Source: an uncultured Paraprevotella sp. (GTDB lineage Bacteria; Bacteroidota; Bacteroidia; Bacteroidales; Bacteroidaceae). From it: DNA of 12,454 nt. The notes below the pieces were generated by a model. It made no database searches. It was not told the origin of the DNA and saw nothing but the letters and a program-made list of their open reading frames with translations. Shown in pieces: positions 1 to 6,588 of this stretch; within the stretch, counting starts at the first letter, position 1; every line of letters begins with the position of its first letter. The translations under genes and the position numbers were made by a program. The stretch spans positions 1 through 12,454 of the forward strand of contig CAJUDC010000075.1 of assembly GCA_910584955.1 (NCBI GenBank), read 5' to 3'.

Positions 1-91
1 GCAAGAAGGTGTAGACCTTTTTCTTTTCTCTTCCTCCCTACGGAGACGTTTGCTGTGCGGCGGGGTGATGTGTTTTCGTCATAAAAAATAA
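1..91. other. Leading edge with no supported gene
   Basis: The first bases hold a pyrimidine-rich run near 18-38 and then AT-rich sequence leading to the toxin-antitoxin promoter. Two plus-strand frames stay open from the window edge for fewer than 30 codons. Neither translation resembles a recognisable protein tail, so a gene ending here can be neither claimed nor excluded. Confidence 0.4.
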
Positions 92-102
92 ATGCTTTCT
101 TG

Positions 103-134
103 TTTCCATATATGTAGCATTCTTTATATATTTG
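103..134 (+). promoter_or_regulatory. Bacteroidetes-type promoter of the toxin-antitoxin pair
   Basis: TATATTTG at 127-134 matches the Bacteroidetes -7 element TAnnTTTG. A TTTC at 103-106, 20 bp upstream, is one base from the usual TTTG -33 element. Transcription would start near 138-141 and leave a leader of about 15 nt before the ATG at 155. This argues against starting the toxin at the in-frame ATG at 92, which lies upstream of the promoter. Confidence 0.6.
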
Positions 135-154
135 CGAAAGAAGACGGGAGAAGT

Positions 155-496
155 ATGGAACTGAAAGCGAAATTTGATGTCATATATATGAAAGCGGCGC
201 TGGTTTTCCTTGAATCTTTGCCAGAAAAGGCCAAGGATAAGATTGCCTATAATATATCCAAAAGCCGTTATTTCATGGACAAGGAATTGTTTAAGAAACT
301 CGACGGTGAGATTTGGGAGTTTCGTACCAAATGTCAAGGCATTACTTATCGGTTGTTGGCTTTTTGGGACAAGGACACGGGGAATCTGGTGATAGCTACG
401 CACGGTTTCATCAAGAAAACACAGAAGACACCCGAGAAAGAAATAGATAGAGCGGAGGCGTTAAGAAAAGAATATTATAACACCCAAACAAAATAG
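155..496 (+). CDS. HigB/RelE-like toxin (phage-derived Gp49-like family)
   Basis: Predicted toxin of a type II toxin-antitoxin module, of the RelE-fold family usually annotated as phage-derived Gp49-like or HigB (PF05973). Family members are mostly ribosome-dependent mRNA endonucleases acting in the cytoplasm. The 113-residue product has the family signature: a helical N-terminal half, then KKLDGEIWEFR (47-57) with GITYRLLAFWD (62-72), and the C-terminal HGFIKKTQKTP block (83-93). The Arg and Lys of these blocks are the residues usually tied to RNA binding or cleavage. The ATG at 155 is chosen because the -7 element at 127-134 lies just upstream and the longer frame from 92 adds non-family residues. 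The antitoxin gene begins 2 nt after the stop, so the two are surely co-transcribed in toxin-first (higBA) order. The RNA target and activity are not deducible. Confidence 0.88.
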   Translation: MELKAKFDVIYMKAALVFLESLPEKAKDKIAYNISKSRYFMDKELFKKLDGEIWEFRTKCQGITYRLLAFWDKDTGNLVIATHGFIKKTQKTPEKEIDRAEALRKEYYNTQTK

Positions 497-498
497 AC

Positions 499-810
499 AT
501 GGAAAAAATGGAACTTTATACGCATGAAGAGATGCTTGATCGTGTGGTTGGCGAGAAAGGCACTCCACGTCGCGACGCTATGGAAGCGGAACTGCAATCC
601 TATCTCATCGGTGAGGCCATTAAACAGGCCCGAAAGGCAAAGAATCTCACTCAGGAGCAGCTTGGTGAGCTGATGGGCGTTCAAAGGGCGCAGGTGTCGA
701 GGATCGAAAATGGACATAATCTCACTATCGGTACAATTGTAAGGGCATTCAAGGCGATGGGCGTGAGTGCTGCTTTTTCGTTTGACGGAACGTCGCTTTC
801 GCTGTGCTGA
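499..810 (+). CDS. Xre-family HTH antitoxin (HigA-like)
   Basis: A 103-residue helix-turn-helix protein, the likely antitoxin for the adjacent HigB-like toxin. Residues about 36-90 form an Xre/Cro-type HTH: GEAIKQARKAKNLTQEQLG, then the recognition-helix region VQRAQVSRIENG (61-72), then a closing helix around VRAFKAMGV. The N-terminal 35 residues and the short hydrophobic tail (AAFSF) may contact the toxin, as flanking segments do in HigA-type antitoxins; that is inference. It starts 2 nt after the toxin stop, implying translational coupling. Family behaviour predicts that it binds the promoter at 103-134 to autoregulate the pair, but I could not identify a convincing operator palindrome. 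An alternative start at the ATG at 508 would lose three residues. Confidence 0.88.
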   Translation: MEKMELYTHEEMLDRVVGEKGTPRRDAMEAELQSYLIGEAIKQARKAKNLTQEQLGELMGVQRAQVSRIENGHNLTIGTIVRAFKAMGVSAAFSFDGTSLSLC

Positions 811-836
811 TGGGCACACGAAGCTTTGTCTTGTGT

Positions 837-865
837 AAAAAACGACCGGTTTCATCGGTCGTTTT
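837..865. terminator. Bidirectional hairpin terminator
   Basis: A perfect 10-bp stem, AAAACGACCG (839-848) with CGGTCGTTTT (856-865), encloses a 7-nt loop. Read on the minus strand it ends in six T residues (842-837), which makes it a good intrinsic terminator for the regulator gene, whose stop codon overlaps the stem base at 865. Read on the plus strand it ends in four T residues and lies 29 nt after the antitoxin stop. Confidence 0.8.
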
Positions 866-1977
866 CAGTCTTCGCCCTGTCGCTGTTTCAGGTTGTTTTT
901 CAGGAAATCGTCCAGTGAGGAGGTTTCCATGCGTTCGAAGCAGGAGCGGGCCGTTTTTACGGAGCCGAACCCCGTGTCGGTGCATCCGTTCAGTGTGGTG
1001 ATTTCGCCTCGCTGGATGCGGCGTTTCAGTTCTTCCATACGGTAATAGTTGATGTAGTCGTGAATGTTGTTGTAGCCCTGGCTGCGCAGGCATTGCAGCA
1101 GCAGGTGGCGGTTGATGCCCGTGGCTTCGCACAGGCGGTCGCGACCGAAGGTGTTGTCGGTCCATTCGCGTTCGTTCTGCATGAAATACTGCACCCGTCG
1201 GAACCGTTGCCGGTTGGCCTCGTTGAAGTCCTCCCGCTCCGCCTGCTCGATGCGTTCCGGGCTGGGGGCTTCCGTTACGGTCTCTATTTTCGGCTTGGGC
1301 AGGTTGATGGCCATCGTTTCCAGGGTGCGGAAGAACATGTACAGATTCAGCGCCGTAAAGAGGAACAGATAGACCATGAGCAGCGTGCTCTGAAAATGTA
1401 CGGTGAGGACGACGTAAAACACCGCCGAAAGTCCCATAGCCGTGCCGTAGCCGATCAGGTAGCGCGGCAGGTCGATCACTCGCACCAGTACATGGGGCAG
1501 GCGGAAAATATTGACGATATAGTAGATGGAAAGACCCAGTGCGGCGGCCCGCAGCAGGATGTCGCCGCTCAGCAGGTGGCGGGCCAGTTCGCGACCGTCG
1601 TGTACGATGACCGGGCGGCTGCCCAGGAGCATTCCCAGCATGTAAAGGGCAATGAGCACCAGGGCCGGCGTGGCGTATTTCCACATACGCCCCCATTGCA
1701 GATAACCCGGCATGCAGATGCTCAGCGGATAGATGCTTTGCAGATAAGAGCAGGCCACCAGCACCAGCAGCATGACGGGGTGCAGCATGCCCGGCGCGGC
1801 GCTTTCCAGCGCAAAGGAATGGGGGATGGCCGCGCAGAACCCCGCGCAGAAGATGCCCATGATCCACGTGAGCGACAAATATTGCACTTTGTAGCGGGAG
1901 TAGAGCGCCAGCGTGCAGGTGATCATCAGATGAACCGTGGCGCAGAATACCAGTGTGAGCAGAAAGGCTAGTTTCAT
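865..1977 (-). CDS. Membrane-anchored AraC-type transcriptional regulator
   Basis: Predicted inner-membrane regulator: about seven hydrophobic segments fill roughly residues 1-216 (among them 1-26, 33-53, 64-83, 103-119, 138-158, 173-194 and 196-216). A charged linker rich in Glu and Arg follows, then a C-terminal AraC/XylS DNA-binding domain (about 262-360). The first HTH is visible as DNTFGRDRLCEATGINRHLL and the second as GFGSVKTARSCFERM followed by DDF. The second helix keeps the GF-S and F-R spacing but lacks the usual aromatic after GFxSxxx and the Pro of the TP motif, so it is divergent. This layout is common in Bacteroidales, but the signal is unknown. I prefer the ATG at 1977 because a -7 element lies between it and the ATG at 1998, which would add seven residues. 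It diverges from a secreted hydrolase gene, which it may control. Confidence 0.85.
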   Translation of the reverse strand: MKLAFLLTLVFCATVHLMITCTLALYSRYKVQYLSLTWIMGIFCAGFCAAIPHSFALESAAPGMLHPVMLLVLVACSYLQSIYPLSICMPGYLQWGRMWKYATPALVLIALYMLGMLLGSRPVIVHDGRELARHLLSGDILLRAAALGLSIYYIVNIFRLPHVLVRVIDLPRYLIGYGTAMGLSAVFYVVLTVHFQSTLLMVYLFLFTALNLYMFFRTLETMAINLPKPKIETVTEAPSPERIEQAEREDFNEANRQRFRRVQYFMQNEREWTDNTFGRDRLCEATGINRHLLLQCLRSQGYNNIHDYINYYRMEELKRRIQRGEITTLNGCTDTGFGSVKTARSCFERMETSSLDDFLKNNLKQRQGED

Positions 1978-1985
1978 GATGCGGG

Positions 1986-1993
1986 CAAAGATA
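1986..1993 (-). promoter_or_regulatory. -7 element for the AraC-type regulator
   Basis: Reading the minus strand, TATCTTTG (1993 to 1986) matches TAnnTTTG exactly. It ends only 8 nt before the ATG at 1977, so the transcript would be leaderless or nearly so. No good TTTG -33 element was found at the expected distance, which lowers confidence. Confidence 0.5.
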
Positions 1994-2049
1994 CGCATAA
2001 AAAAGCGAGAAAGGAAGCGCGGAAGCCGTCGTTTTTAAAGTATTCTCCG

Positions 2050-2057
2050 TATCTTTG
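2050..2057 (+). promoter_or_regulatory. -7 element for the secreted hydrolase gene
   Basis: TATCTTTG matches the Bacteroidetes -7 element and sits 31 nt upstream of the ATG at 2089, giving a leader of about 25 nt. It is the same octamer as the divergent regulator promoter. No clear -33 TTTG is present. Confidence 0.6.
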
Positions 2058-2088
2058 TGAAAAGGCAACGGATTTAAAACGATATAGG

Positions 2089-3426
2089 ATGAAGAAACGA
2101 ACAGGAGCGTGGGCGTGGCTGTGGCTGGTGGCTGTGGCGCTGAACGCACAGACGGGCCCCGGACCGGATTTCTGGAAGGGACGTCTGACGGAAAAGGAAA
2201 CGGGAAGGAATGCGGATCGCAAACTGCGACGGACCGACGTGGACGCCTGGCGCCGGCGTGTGTGGCAGGCATGGCGGCAGGCCGTGAGCGAGGCGCCGGA
2301 AGAGAAACTGCCTGCGGCGGAACCGCTGGACAGCGCCCGGCCCTATCTGTGGCATCTGCCTGCCGGCATGGAACCCAGTGCCGAAATGCCTTTCTACTGG
2401 GGTACGAAGGGGAGCGACCGGCCGGCGGAGGGATGGCCGCTGTTTCTCTACATACACGGTTCGGGCCCCAAGGCACACGAGTGGGCGGCGGGACTGTCGC
2501 TCTGCCGGATGTTTGACGACGCGCCGTCGATGTGCTTTATCCCGCAGATTCCCAACGAAGGCGGCTACTACCGTTGGTGGCAGCGTGCCAAACAGACGGT
2601 GTGGGAACGTCTGTTGCGGCAGGCGCTGGCGTCCGATACGGTTTGTCCCGACCGCATTTATCTGTTCGGCATCTCGGAAGGCGGTTACGGCAGTCAGCGG
2701 CTGGCTTCGTTTTATGCCGATTACCTGGCCGGGGCGGGACCGATGGCCGGGGGAGAGCCGATGCGCAACGCCCCGCCGGAGAACTGTGCCAACATCGCTT
2801 TCTCGCTGCTTACGGGAGCCGATGACTATATGTTTGCGCGCAACCAACTGACGCGCCGCATCGGCGAGGTGTTCGACAGCCTGCAACGGCAGATGCCGGG
2901 ATTCTATCGGCATCGCATTGAACTGATTCCGGGGCGTGGCCACGGCATTGATTACCGTCCCACCACCCCCTGGCTGAAACAGCATGTGCGCAGTCCCTGG
3001 CCCAAGCGGTTCGTGTGGGAGGACTATGCGATGGACGGGCGCCGCCGGCAGGGATTCTATAACCTGGTGGTGAACAGCCGGCCCGACAGCAGCGAAGAGG
3101 CCCGCACCCGTTACGATATGCGCATCGAGGGGAACGATGTGCACCTGACGGTGAGCCGTGTGGACTATGAAGTGACGTCGCGCGACTCCGTGTGGGGGAT
3201 AGAGATAGGGTTGCTGAAACACAACACGCCTGTGGCGGGCGGATGCGTCACGGTGTATCTGAGCGACGAGCTGGTGGACCTGGGCCGTCCCGTACGGCTC
3301 TTTATCAATGGCCGGCGGGTGTTTTCCGGTAAAGTGCGTCCGCGCCTGAAGCATCTGCTGAACAGTTGTGCCACGTTCTACGACCCCCGCCGCCTGTATC
3401 CGGCTGCGATTGTGGCGGAGTGGTGA
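2089..3426 (+). CDS. Secreted alpha/beta-hydrolase (esterase/peptidase-like)
   Basis: A 445-residue exported serine hydrolase. A Trp-rich signal peptide covers about residues 1-20 (ALNA then QTG). An alpha/beta-hydrolase core follows: oxyanion-loop HGSGP at 123-127, nucleophile elbow GISEGG with Ser196, probable acid Asp245 or Asp246 in GADD, and catalytic His285 in GRGHGID. This full catalytic set, within an architecture like poly(3-hydroxybutyrate)-depolymerase and prolyl-oligopeptidase-type esterases, supports an active enzyme in the periplasm or on the surface. The last 130 residues (about 310-445) look beta-rich, with VHLTVSRVDYEV and RLFINGRRVFSG, and are probably an accessory domain. 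Substrate is not deducible; acylated glycans or peptides are possible. It stands alone on its strand, divergent from the AraC-type regulator. It has its own -7 element and is followed by two hairpins before the next gene. Confidence 0.85.
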   Translation: MKKRTGAWAWLWLVAVALNAQTGPGPDFWKGRLTEKETGRNADRKLRRTDVDAWRRRVWQAWRQAVSEAPEEKLPAAEPLDSARPYLWHLPAGMEPSAEMPFYWGTKGSDRPAEGWPLFLYIHGSGPKAHEWAAGLSLCRMFDDAPSMCFIPQIPNEGGYYRWWQRAKQTVWERLLRQALASDTVCPDRIYLFGISEGGYGSQRLASFYADYLAGAGPMAGGEPMRNAPPENCANIAFSLLTGADDYMFARNQLTRRIGEVFDSLQRQMPGFYRHRIELIPGRGHGIDYRPTTPWLKQHVRSPWPKRFVWEDYAMDGRRRQGFYNLVVNSRPDSSEEARTRYDMRIEGNDVHLTVSRVDYEVTSRDSVWGIEIGLLKHNTPVAGGCVTVYLSDELVDLGRPVRLFINGRRVFSGKVRPRLKHLLNSCATFYDPRRLYPAAIVAEW

Positions 3427-3447
3427 GCGGGGTGCCCCGATAATGCG

Positions 3448-3477
3448 GCGTGCGGCGGTTCATAGACTGCCGCACGC
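3448..3477 (+). terminator. GC-rich hairpin after the hydrolase gene
   Basis: A perfect 9-bp stem, GCGTGCGGC (3448-3456) with GCCGCACGC (3469-3477), encloses a 12-nt loop and starts 21 nt after the stop codon. The sequence that follows is T-rich but interrupted (ATGTTGTTT), so this is a weaker terminator than the one at 6454 and may instead protect the 3' end. Confidence 0.5.
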
Positions 3478-3551
3478 ATGTTGTTTGCTCTTGGATCACA
3501 TTTTAGTTACATATTGTTAGCTTTTCCTCTTCTTTTTAGGCTTTATTAGGG

Positions 3552-3581
3552 AAAAAACGGCTTCGGCCGAAACGCCTTTTT
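3552..3581 (+). terminator. Hairpin with A-tract and T-tract, probable terminator
   Basis: GGCTTC (3559-3564), loop GGCC, then GAA and GCC (3569-3576, with a 2-nt AC bulge) form a stem. It is flanked by six A residues (3552-3557) and five T residues (3577-3581) that extend the pairing. An alternative fold of the same bases is a C(UUCG)G tetraloop. It lies just ahead of the next gene's promoter, as expected for a terminator insulating the two units. It could also act in the reverse direction. Confidence 0.5.
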
Positions 3582-3592
3582 GTAATTTTCTA

Positions 3593-3600
3593 TATATTTG
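3593..3600 (+). promoter_or_regulatory. -7 element for the large surface protein gene
   Basis: TATATTTG matches TAnnTTTG exactly. Transcription from here gives a leader of about 70 nt, AT-rich towards its 3' end, before the ATG at 3675; long AU-rich leaders are common on highly expressed Bacteroidales genes. No good -33 TTTG was found at 19-21 bp. Confidence 0.6.
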
Positions 3601-3674
3601 TACACTCTCTTGGAGTACAGACGGAAAAGAACAGGAAAAATCAATTAATATTAATCGTTTAAAAAGGAAAAAGT

Positions 3675-6254
3675 ATGAAACAAAAGATTTACGCATTAAG
3701 GTCGTGGGTGACCCTGTTGCTGCTGGGCCTGGTAAGTGTGGCCTGGGGGCAGACAACGGTTTCGATAGATTTCTCGAAACAAGGTTTGTCAAATGCACAA
3801 GAAGTATCAACGGGAACGATAGATGATAATATCAAATATAGTTTTCTGCAAGGTTCTAATTCGAATACTCCTAAGTATTACACAACTGGAACAGCGGTTC
3901 GTCTTTATGGCGGTGGTTTATTGGATATTGAACCTAAAAATGGTGCTGTTATTACCACAATTAAGTTGACGTATGGTGCTTCAAATGGTAAGTCCTTGAC
4001 AATAGACGGTAAAGAAGTTAATCCTTGGACAGGGAATTCAGCTTCTACTATTACATATGTTGCTCCGGGTACAAGTGGGCATGCTAGAGTAAAGATTATA
4101 GAGGTAACTTATACAATAAGTTCCACTGAAGATGTTGTTGCTGTCCCTGTATTGTCGCCTGCAAGTGAAACTTCATTTGAGGGAGCTTTGGAAGTATCTG
4201 TTGATTGTGCTACGGAAGGTGCGACAATTTATTATACTACGGATGGCAGCACTCCCGAAGTCGGTGCTTCTTCTACAATGGAATACACGGCTCCTTTCAC
4301 CATTACCGAAACGACTACCGTTAAGGCCATAGCCGTGAAAGAGGGAATGGAAAACAGCGGTGTGGCCACAGCTATATATAATAAGGTGGAAATGTTGAAT
4401 GGCATTGCAGCGCTGAATGCGCTGGATTTGACAGATGCCAAGATAGATTATGCTTGTAAACTGACAGATGCGATAGTAACAGGTGTAAGCGGGAAACAGG
4501 TTTATATTGAAGATAGCGAGGCTGGTATTTTATTGTACCAATCAGGGCATAATTTGCAAGTCGGGCAGAAGATAAACGGTGTTGTAACAGGTCAGATCAC
4601 GCTTTATAACGGTCTGCCTGAGCTAACCGCCATGGATTATTCGGGTGCTGAGGTAACCGAAGGGGCTGAAATACCGCAAACGGTTGTTACCGTGGCCGAA
4701 TTGTTGGCAAATGCTAAGAAGTATGCCTCCATGCGGGTGCAGGTGGTAGATGCAACGGCTACCCAAGCCATCTCCAGCCAAAACGGTGAGATAGAACAGG
4801 CAGGTAGCACCATAGTTGTGCACGCTGCAAATACTACCATCAAGATGGATTTGGGGGCAAATGTGGATGTTGTTGGTTATCCCGGTTTGTATAAAGGGGT
4901 ACCACAGTTGAATGTGCTGGTACAGGAAGATATTGTAGTGAAAGGGGGCAAAGAAGTAGCTACCCTGGTGTTCCCGGCGGATGCGTATAGCCTGAATATC
5001 GGCGAAAAGCAGACCGTAACGGCTACAACGAACTCTACCGCTACTATCGAATACGCTTCTTCCGATGAAAGCATTGCAACGGTCGACGCCGTGAGCGGCG
5101 AAGTGACGGCTGTGGCTGCCGGCAAGGTGACCATCACCGCCCGCGTGGCAGAAAACGATGACTTTACAGCGGCGGAGGCTTCCTATACACTGACGGTTGT
5201 TGACCCGGATGCAAAGATTGAGGGTACGGCATTGGTAGCACCTCTTGAGGGGGCATATTATGCTATGCTTACAAAAGCCGGGACAACGAAGAATACTATA
5301 GCAGCAAAGGCTGTGAATGTTGTGAATGACAAGGTGGTCTTGACAGGTGATCTTACTATTGATGATTTGGCATGGGTGATAAATGAAGCCAAAGGTACTA
5401 TCAGAACCAATACGGGGGAATATCTGACAGCTGCAAGCGGTAGTACAAATTTAAATTTGAGTACGGCTGAGACAACATGGACTTATGAAGAAGGCATGTG
5501 GAAGTTGGGAACTCGTTCTTTTATATATACGACGAGTGGTTATTTCAAGAATTATGCTATCAGTAATATCGGTAAAGCTAGTTATGCTGACGGAGCAACC
5601 GTAGCAATGCCTATCACCAGCGGCTATGTGCGTACGGTGACTGCCGAGAACTTCGGTACCATCTGCTTGCCGAACGATGTGGCTGCCGCCGACTTCGGTG
5701 GAGCGGAGTTCTATACCGTGGCCGGTAAACGTACGGAAGGCGGAGCGCTGAAGTCCGTTGTGCTGGTAGAGGCTACGGAACTGAAAGCCGGTGTGCCTTA
5801 CATCTTCCGGGCTACGTCCGACAAACTGGTGGCCGCTTATTCCGGTAGGGCCGTAACGGCAGCTGCTTCGGAGAACGGTTTGCAGGGAACGTTGACGGAT
5901 GTGAACGCCGCTCACGATACGGAAGATACGACATTGGAAGGCATGTATATGCTCACAGGCAATAAACTGCAACTGTGCGGAAAGGGTTGCTGGCTGGGTG
6001 CCAACCGCGCTTATATCGACATGAACGCGGTGCCCGAGGCCGACGCTTCCGTGAAAGGACTGGAAATCGGCCTTGACGGTCTGCTGACCGGCATCGCGGG
6101 TGTGGAGGCTGATGCCGAAACGGCTGCGGCTACGGTCGATGTGTATACGGTGAGCGGTGTACGGGTTCGCTCGAAGGTGAGCGCCGCTTCGGCTACGGAC
6201 GGTTTGCGTCCCGGCATCTATCTGGTGAACGGTAAAAAGGTGATCGTAAAGTAA
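3675..6254 (+). CDS. Large secreted multidomain protein with chitobiase-like, Ig-like and C-terminal sorting-like modules
   Basis: An 859-residue exported protein with no visible catalytic motif, probably an adhesin or glycan-binding surface protein. In order: signal peptide (1-25, ending AWG); a beta-rich module with no assigned family (about 26-150); a chitobiase C-terminal-type module (about 155-235, signature ATIYYTTDGSTP); an OB-fold-like region (about 240-420, VYIEDSEAGILLYQ and GQKINGVVTG); a bacterial Ig-like group 2 domain (about 428-510, SSDESIATVDAVSGEVTAV); an unassigned module (about 515-650); a Bacteroidales C-terminal region (about 650-805); and a terminal beta module (about 820-859, VDVYTVSGVRV ending GIYLVNGKKVIVK) resembling type IX secretion CTDs. 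Real surface export depends on whether this organism has that system. Modules 26-150 and 515-650 are much more AT-rich than the rest, suggesting exchange of domains. A 50-codon gene follows 24 nt later. Confidence 0.85.
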   Translation: MKQKIYALRSWVTLLLLGLVSVAWGQTTVSIDFSKQGLSNAQEVSTGTIDDNIKYSFLQGSNSNTPKYYTTGTAVRLYGGGLLDIEPKNGAVITTIKLTYGASNGKSLTIDGKEVNPWTGNSASTITYVAPGTSGHARVKIIEVTYTISSTEDVVAVPVLSPASETSFEGALEVSVDCATEGATIYYTTDGSTPEVGASSTMEYTAPFTITETTTVKAIAVKEGMENSGVATAIYNKVEMLNGIAALNALDLTDAKIDYACKLTDAIVTGVSGKQVYIEDSEAGILLYQSGHNLQVGQKINGVVTGQITLYNGLPELTAMDYSGAEVTEGAEIPQTVVTVAELLANAKKYASMRVQVVDATATQAISSQNGEIEQAGSTIVVHAANTTIKMDLGANVDVVGYPGLYKGVPQLNVLVQEDIVVKGGKEVATLVFPADAYSLNIGEKQTVTATTNSTATIEYASSDESIATVDAVSGEVTAVAAGKVTITARVAENDDFTAAEASYTLTVVDPDAKIEGTALVAPLEGAYYAMLTKAGTTKNTIAAKAVNVVNDKVVLTGDLTIDDLAWVINEAKGTIRTNTGEYLTAASGSTNLNLSTAETTWTYEEGMWKLGTRSFIYTTSGYFKNYAISNIGKASYADGATVAMPITSGYVRTVTAENFGTICLPNDVAAADFGGAEFYTVAGKRTEGGALKSVVLVEATELKAGVPYIFRATSDKLVAAYSGRAVTAAASENGLQGTLTDVNAAHDTEDTTLEGMYMLTGNKLQLCGKGCWLGANRAYIDMNAVPEADASVKGLEIGLDGLLTGIAGVEADAETAAATVDVYTVSGVRVRSKVSAASATDGLRPGIYLVNGKKVIVK

Positions 6255-6278
6255 TCATAAACAAAGAAAACGAACATT

Positions 6279-6431
6279 ATGAAGAAAAAAGCATATGCGG
6301 CTCCCTGCTGCGAAGTGAATGAAGTGAGACTGGAAGGCATGATTGCTGTCAGTCTGACGGTAGATCCGAATCCGGGAGATAACTTTGGCGGCGACGCCAA
6401 GGACAATACGGGCTGGGACATCTGGAATTAG
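6279..6431 (+). CDS. 50-residue peptide of unknown function
   Basis: A 50-codon ORF beginning MKKKAYAAPCCEVNEVRLEG and ending GGDAKDNTGWDIWN. It starts 24 nt after the surface protein stop and is closed by a strong terminator 22 nt after its own stop, so it is very probably co-transcribed. The shape is basic N-terminus, Ala-Pro-Cys-Cys, a charged strand, a short hydrophobic stretch (MIAVSL) and an acidic Gly/Asp/Trp tail. It lacks a convincing signal peptide. From memory, short Bacteroidetes proteins with a similar layout (Lys-rich start, an AP-EV-like strand and a tail ending in Trp and acidic residues) are frequent and uncharacterised. A ribosomally made, processed peptide or a partner of the upstream surface protein are possibilities, not conclusions. 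Confidence 0.7.
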   Translation: MKKKAYAAPCCEVNEVRLEGMIAVSLTVDPNPGDNFGGDAKDNTGWDIWN

Positions 6432-6453
6432 GCCCCTACGCCCTAAATCTGTT

Positions 6454-6493
6454 AAAATGTGTCGGAAAGTCATCTTTCTGACACATTTTTTTT
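6454..6493 (+). terminator. Strong intrinsic terminator
   Basis: A 15-bp stem, AAATGTGTCGGAAAG (6455-6469) with CTTTCTGACACATTT (6474-6488), with one G-T wobble, closes on a 4-nt TCAT loop and runs into eight T residues (6486-6493). It ends the surface protein and peptide transcript. Confidence 0.93.
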
Positions 6494-6530
6494 AGATTCA
6501 CGGCAATCGGGTAAAAGAGTTTGATAAACA

Positions 6531-6562
6531 TTTGCAAATATGTTTAAAATAAAGTATTTTTG
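6531..6562 (+). promoter_or_regulatory. Near-consensus Bacteroidetes promoter of the glycine-lipid operon
   Basis: TTTG at 6531-6534 and TATTTTTG at 6555-6562 are separated by 20 bp, matching the Bacteroidetes -33/-7 pattern (TTTG, 19-21 bp, TAnnTTTG). It is the best promoter in the window. It drives the small exported protein gene and, through gaps of 8 and 18 nt, the two acyltransferase genes. The predicted start near 6567 favours the ATG at 6589 over the TTG at 6571. Confidence 0.82.
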
Positions 6563-6588
6563 CGGTTGCATTGGGAAAAAGTGTTTAT

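Noticed and set aside
92..154. An N-terminal extension of the toxin from the ATG at 92
   Set aside because: The extension lies across the -7 element at 127-134 and adds residues not typical of the Gp49-like family.
1060..1971. A 303-codon plus-strand frame inside the AraC-type regulator
   Set aside because: It is antisense to clear transmembrane segments and HTH motifs, and its His/Gln/Arg-rich translation looks like a shadow.
749..2476. A 575-codon minus-strand open frame across the regulator and hydrolase starts
   Set aside because: It runs through two well-supported genes, lacks recognisable domains and is rich in Pro, Arg, His and Ala, as expected of a GC-rich shadow frame.
2074..3354. 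A 426-codon minus-strand open frame antisense to the hydrolase
   Set aside because: The plus strand encodes a signal peptide and a complete catalytic triad; the antisense translation is Arg/His/Pro-rich with no domain signature.
4732..4910. Possible repeated Ig-like domains around the OB-like region
   Set aside because: Only one clear Ig-like signature (SSDESIATVDAVSGEVTAV) is visible; the earlier segment does not repeat it.
6571..6588. A TTG start for the small exported protein
   Set aside because: It would lie almost on the transcription start predicted from the 6531-6562 promoter; the ATG at 6589 gives a normal short leader.
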